Source: Galaxea fascicularis (Eukaryota; Cnidaria; Anthozoa; Scleractinia; Euphylliidae). From it: 64,000 nt of DNA. Made by a program: the position numbers and the translations under genes. The DNA lies in NCBI GenBank assembly GCA_948470475.1, contig OX419338.1, forward strand, positions 7,965,705-8,029,704, in the 5' to 3' direction. Numbering within the stretch: position 1 is the stretch's first letter; the number at the start of each line of letters is the position of its first letter. Below, one piece after another: positions 11,175-20,969 of the stretch. The notes under the pieces were generated by a model. The model had not been told where the DNA came from. It ran no database searches and saw nothing but the letters and a program-made list of their open reading frames with translations.

Positions 11175-11852
11175 TCACTTTGTGAAAGTAGCTTTTTCCA
11201 ATAAAGCCATTAATGACTGATTCTGTTGTTGTACCATCTTCATCATTTCTAGTTGCTGCTTGTGCATTTGACTCTGCTGATCCATCAACATCTGCTGTTC
11301 ATTTTTCTTGAACTCCATTTCATCCTTCCTCAGTTTACTTTCTAACTCAAACTTCTCCTTGAGGTATTCAACAGCATCCGAACTTCTTCTCTTCCCTCTT
11401 TTACTGGGTTTTCCTTCCTCTGAATCTGCATTTCTTTTCTGGGTTTTGCCTAGACGTTCCATAGCTTGGCGCCTAATCTCTTCGGCACTTGCCTTCTCAC
11501 TCTGGTGTTTTTCGGTGAGAGTGCCAGCTTCCTCATTCCTTTCCATGTCAGCTGCCTTTTCTTTGTCAAGAATCTCTTCAACTGCTGCATCAAGCTGGGT
11601 CTCGTCACAGTCTATGCCTGATGCTCTTTCTTCTTCCCTTATTTTCTCCTTGTACTTAGTCTGCAAAAGGGTTAGTCTGTCTCTCACTGATCTCTTAGAC
11701 ACTTTGAATATGGGACTTGCAAGACTGTTAAGATTAAGGACTATCTGCCCCCACACTTCGCCTCTTTCTTTGCTGTTTTTGGGATGCTTGAAAGGCTCCT
11801 GGAGCAGAACTTCCCCACAGAGGGTTAAGTCACGGTCTTCTGTCCATTTCAT
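11175..11852 (-). CDS. Harbinger Myb/SANT-like DNA-binding protein (225 aa)
   Basis: This is the second gene of the Harbinger element, a partner that binds the terminal repeats and carries the transposase to them in characterised Harbinger systems. The N-terminus (residues 1-75) is a Myb/SANT-like domain (MKWTEDRDLTLCGEVLLQEP ... RGEVWGQI ... KRSVRDRLTLLQTKYKEK). An acidic region follows, then a basic patch near residues 150-160 (KPSKRGKRRSS), then a long Gln/Lys/Glu-rich coiled coil to the end. The start at 11852 is the first ATG; upstream the frame is open but preceded by a splice-acceptor-like tttcttctctag, so a 5' non-coding exon is possible. The frame is intact, unlike that of the transposase. 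Confidence 0.8.
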   Translation of the reverse strand: MKWTEDRDLTLCGEVLLQEPFKHPKNSKERGEVWGQIVLNLNSLASPIFKVSKRSVRDRLTLLQTKYKEKIREEERASGIDCDETQLDAAVEEILDKEKAADMERNEEAGTLTEKHQSEKASAEEIRRQAMERLGKTQKRNADSEEGKPSKRGKRRSSDAVEYLKEKFELESKLRKDEMEFKKNEQQMLMDQQSQMHKQQLEMMKMVQQQNQSLMALLEKATFTK

Positions 11853-11980
11853 AGAGTTGTTTCTAGAGAAGAAAAATGTGACTGTCTTAAAATTCCTTTT
11901 ACACTTCTTAGCAGGGATTAAGACTAATCCTGCTTTAATTGCATACACCTTGACAGTTACATCTAAATTAGTGGTAATCA

Positions 11981-12236
11981 GGGGCGCTTTCCATTTACAG
12001 AATCCATCCGGGTGGCAATCTTAGGTTCAAATATTCAATGCTGCAGCTTGCTCAAATACAAAATGGATAAGCCACAAAATGTACTAGTATCAGTTGGGAA
12101 GCTAAGAAAGAACACAGAAAGTGCATTGATTAAGCCGATGGTCCATTATTTCTGAAACGTTCCAAATGGAATGGTATGTACCATTTGATTTTCCAACCCG
12201 AATTTTCGGGATTTCCGTGTAAATGGAAAGCGCCCC
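11981..12236. mobile_element. 256-bp TIR element nested inside the Harbinger
   Basis: Perfect 19-bp inverted repeats, GGGGCGCTTTCCATTTACA, lie at 11981-11999 and 12218-12236. The interior has no coding capacity. The flanks (GGTAATCA and GGTTTACT) only weakly resemble a target duplication. The ends and the AATGGAAA/CCATTT motifs resemble the 345-bp element at 41796-42140, so the two may belong to related non-autonomous families. Confidence 0.75.
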
Positions 12237-12950
12237 AGGTTTACTCTGGCCTGCATTGCATGCAGTTTAACTTATGTTCCTTGACATCCCCAAATTTAAA
12301 ATTATGGACCTACGTTGCAAGTCTGCGATCTACAGACTTTTTGTTTCTGGGATTCATCCCTATATATTAGAAACAACCTTATCTGTATCATCACTAGAAA
12401 AAAGCTTATATATTCAGACAGATCGAGTAATGAATAAAGTCGAACTTGATAACTCAGTCAATATTTAAAAGCTGTAGATGCTCTGCATTTATTCGCGAGG
12501 AACGCTGCAAAAAGTACAGACTGAACCACAAATTTAACCATCCCGAAGCGACTGTTATTTTTCACAAGAAAATTAAGCTCATCATGAACGATCCAAGTTA
12601 CAAAGCCTTTAGATCTTACCCTGACGCGGGAGTTTGACTCGCCATGTGCAGTTCCTGCAAAAGAAGTTTACAGAGGCTAATTACTTCAAGTTAGAGCTAA
12701 AAAACAAAAGAAACGTTCGCATACTAAATTTAAAACCATGATTGCTTAGCTTTTGCTCAATTAAATCTCTAAAAGGCGAAGAAATAGCCTGACAAATACT
12801 TACGTACAGCGGAGGACGGCAACACAGCTTTTTTCACGTTCTCGACGTTGGGTGGACGACGAATGACGTCAGCGAAGACAAGACATGACATGCGCAGTAG
12901 CATCGTATGGTTCAAAGTTACTTCCGGTTCGTACTCGTCGTCCGTTCTCG

Positions 12951-12971
12951 TCGTCTATGCTTAAGGTCCCT
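12951..12971 (-). repeat. Right terminal inverted repeat of Harbinger element
   Basis: Reverse complement of the left TIR. The ATT target duplication is at 12972-12974. Confidence 0.9.
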
Positions 12972-13061
12972 ATTTAGTGTGGGTCTACCGCGAACGGCGT
13001 GTGCGTTCGTAAGTGGTTTGAGCGTCTTGGATACGACACCATTTGCCATTGCTGTAGACAT
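12972..13061 (-). CDS. Host exon, 5' part, separated by the Harbinger insertion
   Basis: This begins at an ATG (MSTAMANGVVSKTLKPL) and runs 30 codons into the transposon flank. The last codon, AAT, is the target duplication. The frame continues at 9574 on the other side of the transposon with no stop or shift. ATG 13061 was chosen because longer frames upstream rely on a non-ATG start; an in-frame second Met lies four codons later. Product unknown. Confidence 0.45.
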
Positions 13062-13600
13062 GTCAACTTTTTCCTTTGAAAATCCGTCGAGCAATCCACA
13101 GTTGCTTTGTGCCTTGCTTTTCGACAACACAAGCGTAAACAAAACGTAAACAGGTTTTTACCGGGTTTTACAGGTTCATCGTTAGCGCCTGCGCAAATAC
13201 GCCGGAAATGAGGTTTGTGGAAAACAACGAAAAAAAAAAAAAGAAAAACGGACGACAGATTTAGACTCGGGCCTTCCACAGGAAGCCCGAGTAAAAATGC
13301 AGGACAACCAGCACTGTGTTCGAAGAAACAGATTCAGTGGCCTTTATTTGGCAGTTGTAACATGTAGATTAATTAGCACCATTTTGCAGAGTCCGAAACA
13401 ATGGAACTGTGTTAATGTTAACAAACGTAACTCCCAACATGGTGAGAGTATGCATTTTTCGCGAGAGGCATTCCTTGTGCTTTCTCAAGTCACCGACAGT
13501 TAAGCACAACAATTCATGGTACTAGAATTAATGGCATTGATCAAGCACTAAATTGAACCGTTACAGCCGGCAACGTTCATTAGGCATTGACAGCGTCTAC
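13062..13600. other. Spacer with a short GGCCT/AGGCC-type hairpin
   Basis: No gene is supported. A short stem-loop, CTCGGGCCTTCC and GGAAGCCCGAG, lies at 13265-13292. The rest is ordinary AT-rich sequence. Confidence 0.4.
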
Positions 13601-13783
13601 TCCAATTAGCACTTTCTTCGAAGTTTACAAGTCAAGACGTGTTGAAAACGAAAGGGCACCTCCAAATACGAAACAGCAAAAACGTGCAATTTTCTGTCAG
13701 ATTTATGCCTTGTGATTGGGCAAGTGCCGACCAAAATATAAGGAGCCGTTTCTCTGTAGTCATTTGTACCTCTGCCATAGAAG

Positions 13784-16556
13784 ATGATAAGTGCCAAACA
13801 ACCTTGCAGGCAACTAAACAGTGAGGCCATCAAGGGAAATGCCTTGTGCTTTGTCAGTCCAGTTGTTTCGGGAAAATGTAGCATTATTAGTGCAAAATGT
13901 GTGTGTAACGCCAAGGAGAAGGCTTTGAAAAAATCTTGGGAGACGATCTGCACGACTCTTGATGCTTGTGACATCGCCATTTCAGGTAGGTATTTGTCAA
14001 ATAGATGTTGACTTTTTAAGCTAGAATAAATTACGTTTTCAGCGATCGTTGTGAAGAAAAAATACGGAGACATTGTCATTCTTTCTTTTCAGGGATTCAA
14101 TCCGCGGCGTTTTTCTTCATTGCTATAAGCACACATACCAAAAGCAAAGCGAAAGTCAACAAAGACAACGAAGAAGAGAGTGACGAGTGTGATGGAGATT
14201 CCGTCAGCCAAACTCCCAGCACCACAACACAACAGTGGATTGACGGAAACCCTGCACTTGTGAACAAGTCACTTTGTCCCGCCATTACCTACTGACAGGC
14301 TTTGACGACGCCCAATGGTGTTCCAGCGAGCCCCATAGTTGTACACAGAACGTTGCTGAAATGTGGTGTTAGCGTCACAGCTAACAAAGTACGTATTCAT
14401 TCATGCGTTCGTTCATTTACTCATTCAGCCAGTGGGTCTATCAGTCATTTATTAGTTCGTTCATACTTTCAATTGATTTGCTCGTTGACAGGTTATTCAT
14501 ACTATCATCGCTCTTAACAATACTGCTTCTTGCTTTGCTTTTCATCAGGTAACATTTGTAGAGACCAAAGAATGCGAGGCGATGAAGAAGCTGTATAAGG
14601 TGTTAAAGGACCACAAAAACCCCTTTATGGAAGAATTGGTTCGGTGCTCCTACAGAAGTAGCTTCGCAAAAGAACTTGAAAGTACTGATGGCGATGAAAT
14701 GTTATGCTCGCAGGACCTAGACGAATGCGGGACAGCGAGTGTCGTTCGACCGACTGTCGTCAACCCACAGTTTGAGCAATCGACAAACTCATCGGAGCTG
14801 GCTTGCGCGTTGACAAATTTGGCTTTGCTAATGCTAGTGGGAGTATAGAGCCACCGACTGCATCCGAGGGACCTGATGTGGAATCCAAAATGCTCTCAGA
14901 TAAACTGACAGTTTTGGTCAACGACATCGCCATCGCAATGAACAGGCTAGGTTATGCCAGCTATAGATGGAAAGTGAACAAGAAAGACTCACAGTCAAAG
15001 TACACCTACTCCTACAAATGTGTGGGCAGGGCGTTCGTCAACACCTTAGCAACGAATGAGGTCGTCAAGAGTAGGCTGATACGTGAAATGAAGAAAGTCA
15101 CTGATCTTTTGGCAGATCCATATTGCGAACTGTTCGCGCCACTGACCGTTGACTATGATTTGATCGAGGTCAATGATGGTCCGTCAAGAGACAAGATTTC
15201 GTGAACGGTGCTATTCAAGACCACCAGAGTGGAAAAATGTCTCCCAGAGCGTTTTGTCCGTTTGACACAACGAGAGATCCTGACCCAAAGTATTTCAGAG
15301 AGGTTCTCGAAAACAGTCTCGAACCGCAGGAGGTGGCCAAATTCTGTGACGATTTTCTCAAGCTGCTCAGCTACAATAAAAAGAGACACAAGGACAAAGT
15401 GCCGTGCTTGGTGGGAGACACAAACAGTGGCAACACCAGCTTGTTGTTTCCCATTCTAGGTCTCGTCCATCACAGAAACGTGGCCACAGTTACAAAGCAA
15501 CGAGCCTTCAACAAGTCGATGATAACGCCTTTTACCGAAGTGATATTCATAGACGAGGCCACAGAAACCACACTGGACATTGATGACTGGAAAATTCTTA
15601 CCCAAGGTGGGTATGCAGCTCATGACGACGTGAATTACCAAAGTTCTCGAGCATTCATCAACCGGTGCCCGATGCTCATTACCTCCCAGCGAAAGCTGAA
15701 ATTCGGTACCGCCGACCGAGCCGCTATGGATAGGAGGTTGAGAACGTACTCCTTCCGAAGCCTCTCCCAGCCGAAAAAGAAGGCTTCGGCTTGGATGAAG
15801 AAGCACGCCATGGATTGTGTTGTCTGGGCAGCACAGAAGGCTGAAGCGTCGCAAGACGATGAAGAATCAGAGACCGGTAGCGATACTTGTGCCCCAGAAG
15901 ACGAATCACCCACAGCCGAGGGTGTTCTACTGGAGGAGGGGAAGGGAGAGATAAGATCGTTGTCCTTACCAGCACTCTTGGCCAAAGAAGCACCAGCCGA
16001 CGATACAATGGACGAGGGAGTTGCAGACGATGCTCGTGGGCACGACTCCAACAGCTTGTCCTTGTAGATCGTGTGTAGCTCTTGCAAGGGCTTCATAGGG
16101 CAGTTGCAACCGGGCAGTTTCCGTCACAGACACCTCAAGCAGATGCTGAGGATGGAGGAACGTAGACGAACCGAAGAACAGCGGTCGTGAGAAGAACAAA
16201 TCAGACAAAGAAAGAATCTGCTTAAAGCCAAGGGCGTCTCGAGCCAGAACCTGAGCCTCCTACCCGATGACCCAGACAAACCCGTTCCGAGTCCAATTGC
16301 AAAGGATCTCCAGAGGTTCAATGATACCCAGGCAGCGGCCCAGAAGGAGTTGCGACGTGAGCAGGCACGCAAAGCATACGAAGGCCACTGGCTATGTAGT
16401 ACGGAGAAGGAACTCCATGACTGCATCAAGTGTATCTTCACTTGTGTCGATCCCGAAATGCGAAAGTCGTTGACAGCGTACCGTGAAGTCCTTGAAGACA
16501 AGTTGAAAAATCACCACCGCAACCTTGGAACACTCGGTTGCCAGGAGGGCTTGTGA
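13784..16556 (+). pseudogene. Decayed multi-exon gene with SF3-type helicase domain
   Basis: Upstream exons are suggested by good splice sites: a donor at about 13986 (TTTCAG then GTAGGT), an exon from 14093, an exon 14298-14389, and an exon from about 14549. The main body changes frame near 14800 and again near 15195. In the frame starting at 15201 an SF3 helicase core is visible: a Walker A-like loop at 15414-15440 (GDTNSGNTS), Walker B at 15540-15560 (VIFIDEA), and a motif C-like CPMLITSQ. The Walker A lysine codon is AAC (Asn) at 15432-15434. In-frame stops at 16065-16067 and 16188-16190 precede a Glu/Arg-rich coiled-coil region ending at 16556. SF3 helicases are known from small DNA viruses (parvovirus NS1, papillomavirus E1) and some mobile elements, so this may be an old viral or element-derived gene. 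With frameshifts, stops and a lost catalytic lysine it appears non-functional. Confidence 0.6.
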
Positions 16557-16582
16557 GAAAGGAAACGTGTCTGTGTGTCTCT

Positions 16583-16990
16583 AGCCATAAACATTTAGTG
16601 AAGAATGTGTTCGCAGCCTTGCCAACCCCAGAAGAGCTCGGCGAGCCGTCGTCGGTTTCTGAAAATCTAAGTGGCCACTCGAGTGATCAGAATCGTTGCA
16701 CCGGAGAAGCAGTACACGACGATGACGAACAGATCTTCATCACCCCAGTACCCAGCTGGCATACCAGTGACACTGCATTTGAAAGAATGCGCAAGGTAAC
16801 AACTGGCAAGGTCTGCTCGCAAACAAGAGGAAAGAGGCCGCGATCAAAGAGCGCCCAAGCCAAAAATGCGAAAAGAGCGTGTATTAACAACACCATTACC
16901 AAGTACTTTTCTAGCCAGGAATATACGAGTGATCATTGGAAAAGCTATTATGGCATGTTTATTTGCACCTTTTCAGCTGAGGTACTGTGA
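16583..16990 (+). CDS. Lys/Ser-rich ORF with PIP-box-like motif
   Basis: This frame follows the SF3 pseudogene. It may begin as an exon after an acceptor (gtgtgtctctag) ending near 16582; the open frame itself reaches back to 16538 without an ATG. The acidic, Ser-rich N-terminal half is followed by a basic cluster (RGKRPRSKSAQAKNAKRA) and then INNTITKYFSS near the end, which resembles a PCNA-interacting (PIP) motif. It could be the C-terminal exon of the SF3-type gene, so that helicase and clamp-binding tail belonged to one replication-linked protein, or a separate remnant. Function is not established. Confidence 0.35.
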   Translation, partial: SHKHLVKNVFAALPTPEELGEPSSVSENLSGHSSDQNRCTGEAVHDDDEQIFITPVPSWHTSDTAFERMRKVTTGKVCSQTRGKRPRSKSAQAKNAKRACINNTITKYFSSQEYTSDHWKSYYGMFICTFSAEVL

Positions 16991-17136
16991 ATAAAATTGC
17001 AAGAGTTCTTAACTTGTGAAATGAATTGGTCCGTGTTGCAATCTTTAGTTTAATGCAAAAGCGCGATAAGCTTTCTAATTAGCGGATATACAAAGAAAAG
17101 AAAAACCCTATCTCGGCATTTAGAAAAGTGTTCAGT

Positions 17137-17427
17137 TCAGGTGCATGACCCTGGTGAAAATTTGAGTCCCGCCCTTTTCTTTAGAGAGTCTGCTGTTCTG
17201 CCCTCTTGAAACGTGTACTCAGGATCTCTCAAAATAGCGGTCCATTGTCCAAATCCGTGCTTAGCAATCCCCTGCTTGAGAAACTCGTTCTCGTATGCTG
17301 TAAATTTCAACGCCCGGCACTGACTTCTTTGGATTCGCAATGGGTTTGTCGGTGGGACATTCCTCTCAGGGGGCACTACGCTTTTCAATTCTGCGCTTTC
17401 AGCAAGTGCCGCGAAATCTCGTATTCA
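17137..17427 (-). CDS. Myb/SANT-domain fragment
   Basis: The frame encodes a recognisable Myb-type helix-turn-helix. It begins KFTAYENEFLKQGI, continues KHGFGQWTAIL, and ends GRTADSLKKRA. The conserved Trp and the closing R-T-x-x-x-L-K-x-R pattern recall telobox/TRF-like Myb domains. There is no upstream ATG in frame before a stop near 17427, and the stop is at 17137-17139, so this is a 3' exon or a fragment. It lies tail-to-tail with the SF3-region ORFs and could belong to the same element, or be an independent gene remnant. Confidence 0.45.
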
Positions 17428-17573
17428 CCTCCTTATCCAGTTCGGAGCTTTTAGCACCTTGTAGCTTTTGCAGACACTCGTGAGCCTTCGCAGCAACTTC
17501 GCGCGACCTCTGCTTTTGATAGTGACCTTTCGAGATGGCTGAGCTGTGTTTCTGATCTTCCGACGAAAGAAAA

Positions 17574-17940
17574 GGAACAAACGTTCCTTTACAAGAAAAA
17601 GGAACTAAGCATTTGGGAACGAAAGTTCCTCACGCCAGCATAAAGGAACAGGTACTCCAAAAGGGAACGCATTAATAGGAACAATAGTTCCTCAACTGCA
17701 TAAAAAGGGCCAAAATGATTAAAAGAGGAACAATACCATAGGGAACACTTGTTCCTGAGTCACTCATTTGAGGAACAAAACGTTCCTTTCAATGTTAAGA
17801 ATGCGGAACAAAAGGTTCTTTTTAGCACTATTTTTCACAGCACTTTGTTCCTTTTGATGCTAAAAGGACCACTTCAAATAGGAACAATCGTCCCATGATG
17901 GGAACGTTCCCAAAGAAGAAATGGGAACAGTGCTCAAAAA
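17574..17940. repeat. Array of short GGAAC/GTTCC palindromes
   Basis: At least five copies of GGAAC-N4(or 5)-GTTCC occur, e.g. GGAACAAACGTTCC at 17574-17587, GGAACGAAAGTTCC at 17616-17629 and GGAACAATAGTTCC at 17678-17691, and others near 17740 and 17773. Half-sites lie between them. Spacers vary from about 30 to 60 bp and are unrelated, so this is neither a simple tandem repeat nor a CRISPR array. The motif could be a protein-binding site repeated within a mobile-element end. Confidence 0.75.
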
Positions 17941-18945
17941 TAAAATGTAATCAAAACGCCACTTAAGGTGGTTCGAAATAGTTTTCATTTTCCCGAGACA
18001 AGTTCTACATTCTTTTCCAAATTACGCTTGGTTCATCATATCACTATGAAATATGGCACAGAAATAAAAGAAACATCATAGATTCATTACATGGAATTTA
18101 TTTTAGAAAACCTGTTACCATGGCAACCATACGACGCATTCAGTTGAGCCCCTAAAATCGAAATATTTTATCTTATTTAAGAAACAGGTCGGTGAAATCT
18201 TCTCAAACGTCTTTATTATGTGTTACCAGGAATGGTCTTCCAAATATTTCAGTTTCAAAAAATTCTGTAGGGCAGATTAAGAATGATACTAATTTTTGAT
18301 TATTGCTTTCTTAATTTTTTTTCCTACCTACAGAATTTTTTAAAAGTCTGGCTATATACGCTGCCAATTGATCTTAGTTGTTACCGAAAAAATGAAAGAA
18401 ATCTACCGAGTGAAATCGGAAATATAAGCGACTAAAGTTACGAAACTTCAAAAATTTTGAGTCGACAAGATTAGCATTTGAGCATGCGCGACCCACGCGT
18501 GCTCTTACTTTTTATAGATATGGCGTGTGTTCCGTGTGTTGCTTACGCGCGCGCGCGCGCTCGGCTAAAACCCTTTCGAGCCTCCTTAAGGGATAAAACC
18601 CAGATAGGATCGTTTTGGACTGGTAAAACACTGACGGGATCAACAAAAGTGGGATCATCGTAACCTTGAAAATATGCTCTGGTTAAAAATATTAACACAA
18701 GTTTTGGATTGCCTAAACTGCAGTCGTACATAGATAAAATAATTGAATAGGAGCTTGGATCATTGCAAAAGAATTGAATTATGGAAATAAACAAAATTCT
18801 GGTAACATGTCTGTTGTACTCTCCTTTGGGACGGTATACATTTGGGTTAGTCATGATGTGCCAAGATTCCAACTTGACTGATTCGGTACGAGTTTTTCCA
18901 GTCCGATCCGATTCCATCAAATTCTAGTTTTCTCAATGCGATCCT
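17941..18945. other. Repeat-like AT-rich spacer with a short (GC)n run
   Basis: No gene is seen. An alternating CG run of about 15 bp at 18547-18561 could adopt Z-DNA. The small frames in both directions look incidental. Confidence 0.4.
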
Positions 18946-19344
18946 ATAGAGTTCTAAAGTGATGACGTCACAAAAATGAAACTTTTGAAATTATGGCATA
19001 TGATGCCATATTCTTATAGAGCATTCTGAAAGACGCCCTCGTCCCAAAAATTAGCTCCGAATTGCAATTCCCAGTAGAGATATAAGGGATCAAAGTTTGA
19101 TGGCATCCCATACAAACCCTTCAAAATTTGTTTCAGTTCCTTCACTTTAGAACTGACTCAAAATTAGAGAGATTTATATGGGGCAGTATCACATTTCAAT
19201 CCTTTCTATTTCGACTGGGAATTACAATTAACAGCTAATTTTTGGCAAGAACCCTCTTTTAGGGATACTCCATTCGAAAATGGCGCCCAATCCCATAATT
19301 TCACAAATTTATTTTTTTTGTGACGTCACACTTAAGAACTCTAT
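18946..19344. mobile_element. 399-bp TIR element with TGACGTCA in both ends
   Basis: The outer ends ATAGAGTTCTAAAGTGATGA and its counterpart ending ACACTTAAGAACTCTAT are reverse complements with a few mismatches. The similarity extends about 50 bp in to ATTATGG/CCATAAT. Each arm contains a palindromic CRE-like TGACGTCA. The flanks could give a TA or TAT duplication. It is non-coding and MITE-like. Confidence 0.65.
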
Positions 19345-19837
19345 TCGACCCAGGTTTTGTCAAAAGCCTTGTCACGTGGTTGAATACAGTAGACCTCGTT
19401 TTCCTAACACTAAGTAAGCTTACATTTTTAAAAAAAAACACCTTGCAGTACATTGGAATGAATATTTATTGAAGCATATTGAAATGCTTCTAGGACAGGG
19501 AGTTGAGGGGGTATTCTGCAGGTCAGCCGCAAAACTTTCAAAACAGTGGAATGCCATTACAAGAGACTTGGCTTACTGAATATTGCGACGGTCCCTATTG
19601 ATATTATTGAAAAGTACAGATCCCTTGTGTGTTTTGGGGAAAACTTTTCATTCTCTAAAAAATGACACCTTACCTTCCTTCCTTCTATTCGTTCTTGAAC
19701 TACAGTGTACTCTTTCATTGACTGAACAGTAATGCCATCAATCTCTAAATAAACTGCCACTAGGAGATCTGAGTACGAAATTGAGGTGAGCTCGGAACCA
19801 GTCTCCCCGTACCCGTGTCTTGAAAACGTGTCACGAT

Positions 19838-20057
19838 TCATCGTACAATTGAGTCTCGATTTAATGGCTCATACAATTGAGTCTCGATTTACTGGATCGT
19901 ACAATTTAGTCTTGATTTACGATCGTATTACGAGTCACGATTTTCAATCGAGTGCCATTGAAAGAAAAGTAAAACGAATAGAATTAAGAACGAGTGGAAC
20001 TTAAATCGAGTAAACGACCGGGGGTTTCCCAGAAACGGTGAGTGATCCGAAATCTGT
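19838..20057 (+). repeat. Dispersed repeat, copy 2, with internal triplication
   Basis: Inverted relative to copy 1 at 7401-7567. At its left side the block ACAATTGAGTCTCGATTTA is repeated in tandem-like fashion about three times at roughly 27-bp spacing (19839-19920). The shared right side ends with GGGTTTCCCAGAAACGGTGA. Confidence 0.65.
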
Positions 20058-20960
20058 TTGGAACAGTGCTTGCTGCAAATAGAATTCAGTCTTAATTGAC
20101 AGATTAGAAATCCTAGATATAAACGTAGGGATATGTCTCCAACTCTTTTACAATTGCATGTAGTCAATTAAGTATTGAGGGATGCATTGAATGCACAAAA
20201 ACTATTTCCATAAAATAAAAAAAAATCAAAATAAAAGAAAATCAATTTACAGTTATCTTATAATTGACGCCTAAAAACACACATATTTTAAGCCAAGACG
20301 ACATGGCAATTTCTGGTTCAGGTCAAATCCGTTTACCTTTTCGGATACATAAGTTGTCGCAGATATTCCACTGCATAGTGAAAAGCTAAACAATGTTTGA
20401 TCTAAGAAACAACAAACACATGACTTATGATTTGTTGGGAAAACAAAAAACCGTGATCAGGCTCTTAAATATTACCCTGGTACAAATGGGGAAAATTAAA
20501 CGCGAGAAGAATAACAGCTGTTTTCATCTATTAAGATACAACACTATATTTCAACATTGGTCATCCGCAGATAAAGGACAATTTATAAACTAGTCTTTAT
20601 ATATGCCCCATAGCTTAACTGTATTACAAAACTACATGATTACTTCAGTGTTTTCTCTACGTTTCATTTCATACAAAGGTGTTTTTGGCTACTCACTGTG
20701 GTAGTCAAAATAAGCGACACATTTTGAATAACATCTTCTGATATCTGCTTCAGAACGCGCGCTGAATACAATGCCACTGTACAAGCTACTACGTATGCAG
20801 GTATTAGTTGAATAAAGGAACAATTAAGCAAGAAACCTAATCGAAGAACAAATCCACACTGGCTCGCTTATAAGATATGATAATATATTGATATAATAGG
20901 TACTGTTTGTGTCAAAGTGGCGATAGACAAAACCGATCTTCTATACACACTACTCTGATA
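20058..20960. other. AT-rich spacer with no gene seen
   Basis: Contains A-rich runs near 20218-20245 and short incidental frames. Nothing else is supported. Confidence 0.4.
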
Positions 20961-20969
20961 TTCAAACGT

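Larger units (their letters stand above)
9578..12971. mobile_element. PIF/Harbinger DNA transposon (3394 bp)
   Basis: Both ends carry a perfect inverted repeat of 21 bp beginning AGGGACCTTAAGCATAGACG (9578-9598 and 12951-12971). The element is flanked by a 3-bp duplication ATT at 9575-9577 and 12972-12974, the duplication length typical of this superfamily. It carries the standard gene pair: a HARBI1-like DDE transposase on the plus strand and a Myb/SANT-like DNA-binding protein on the minus strand, convergently arranged with their 3' ends about 250 bp apart. A 256-bp TIR element is nested between the Myb gene and the right end. The insertion lies in a coding exon of a minus-strand host gene. 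Confidence 0.9.

Noticed and set aside
11308..12024. 238-codon plus-strand frame opposite the Harbinger Myb gene
   Set aside because: Ser/Leu-rich shadow of the Lys/Glu/Gln-rich coiled coil on the other strand.
15456..16501. Antisense open frames opposite the SF3 region
   Set aside because: Shadow frames of the plus-strand coding remnant; no motifs.
17574..17940. CRISPR-like array
   Set aside because: The repeats are 14-bp palindromes with irregular spacing in animal DNA. There is no repeat of 23 bp or more and no cas gene.
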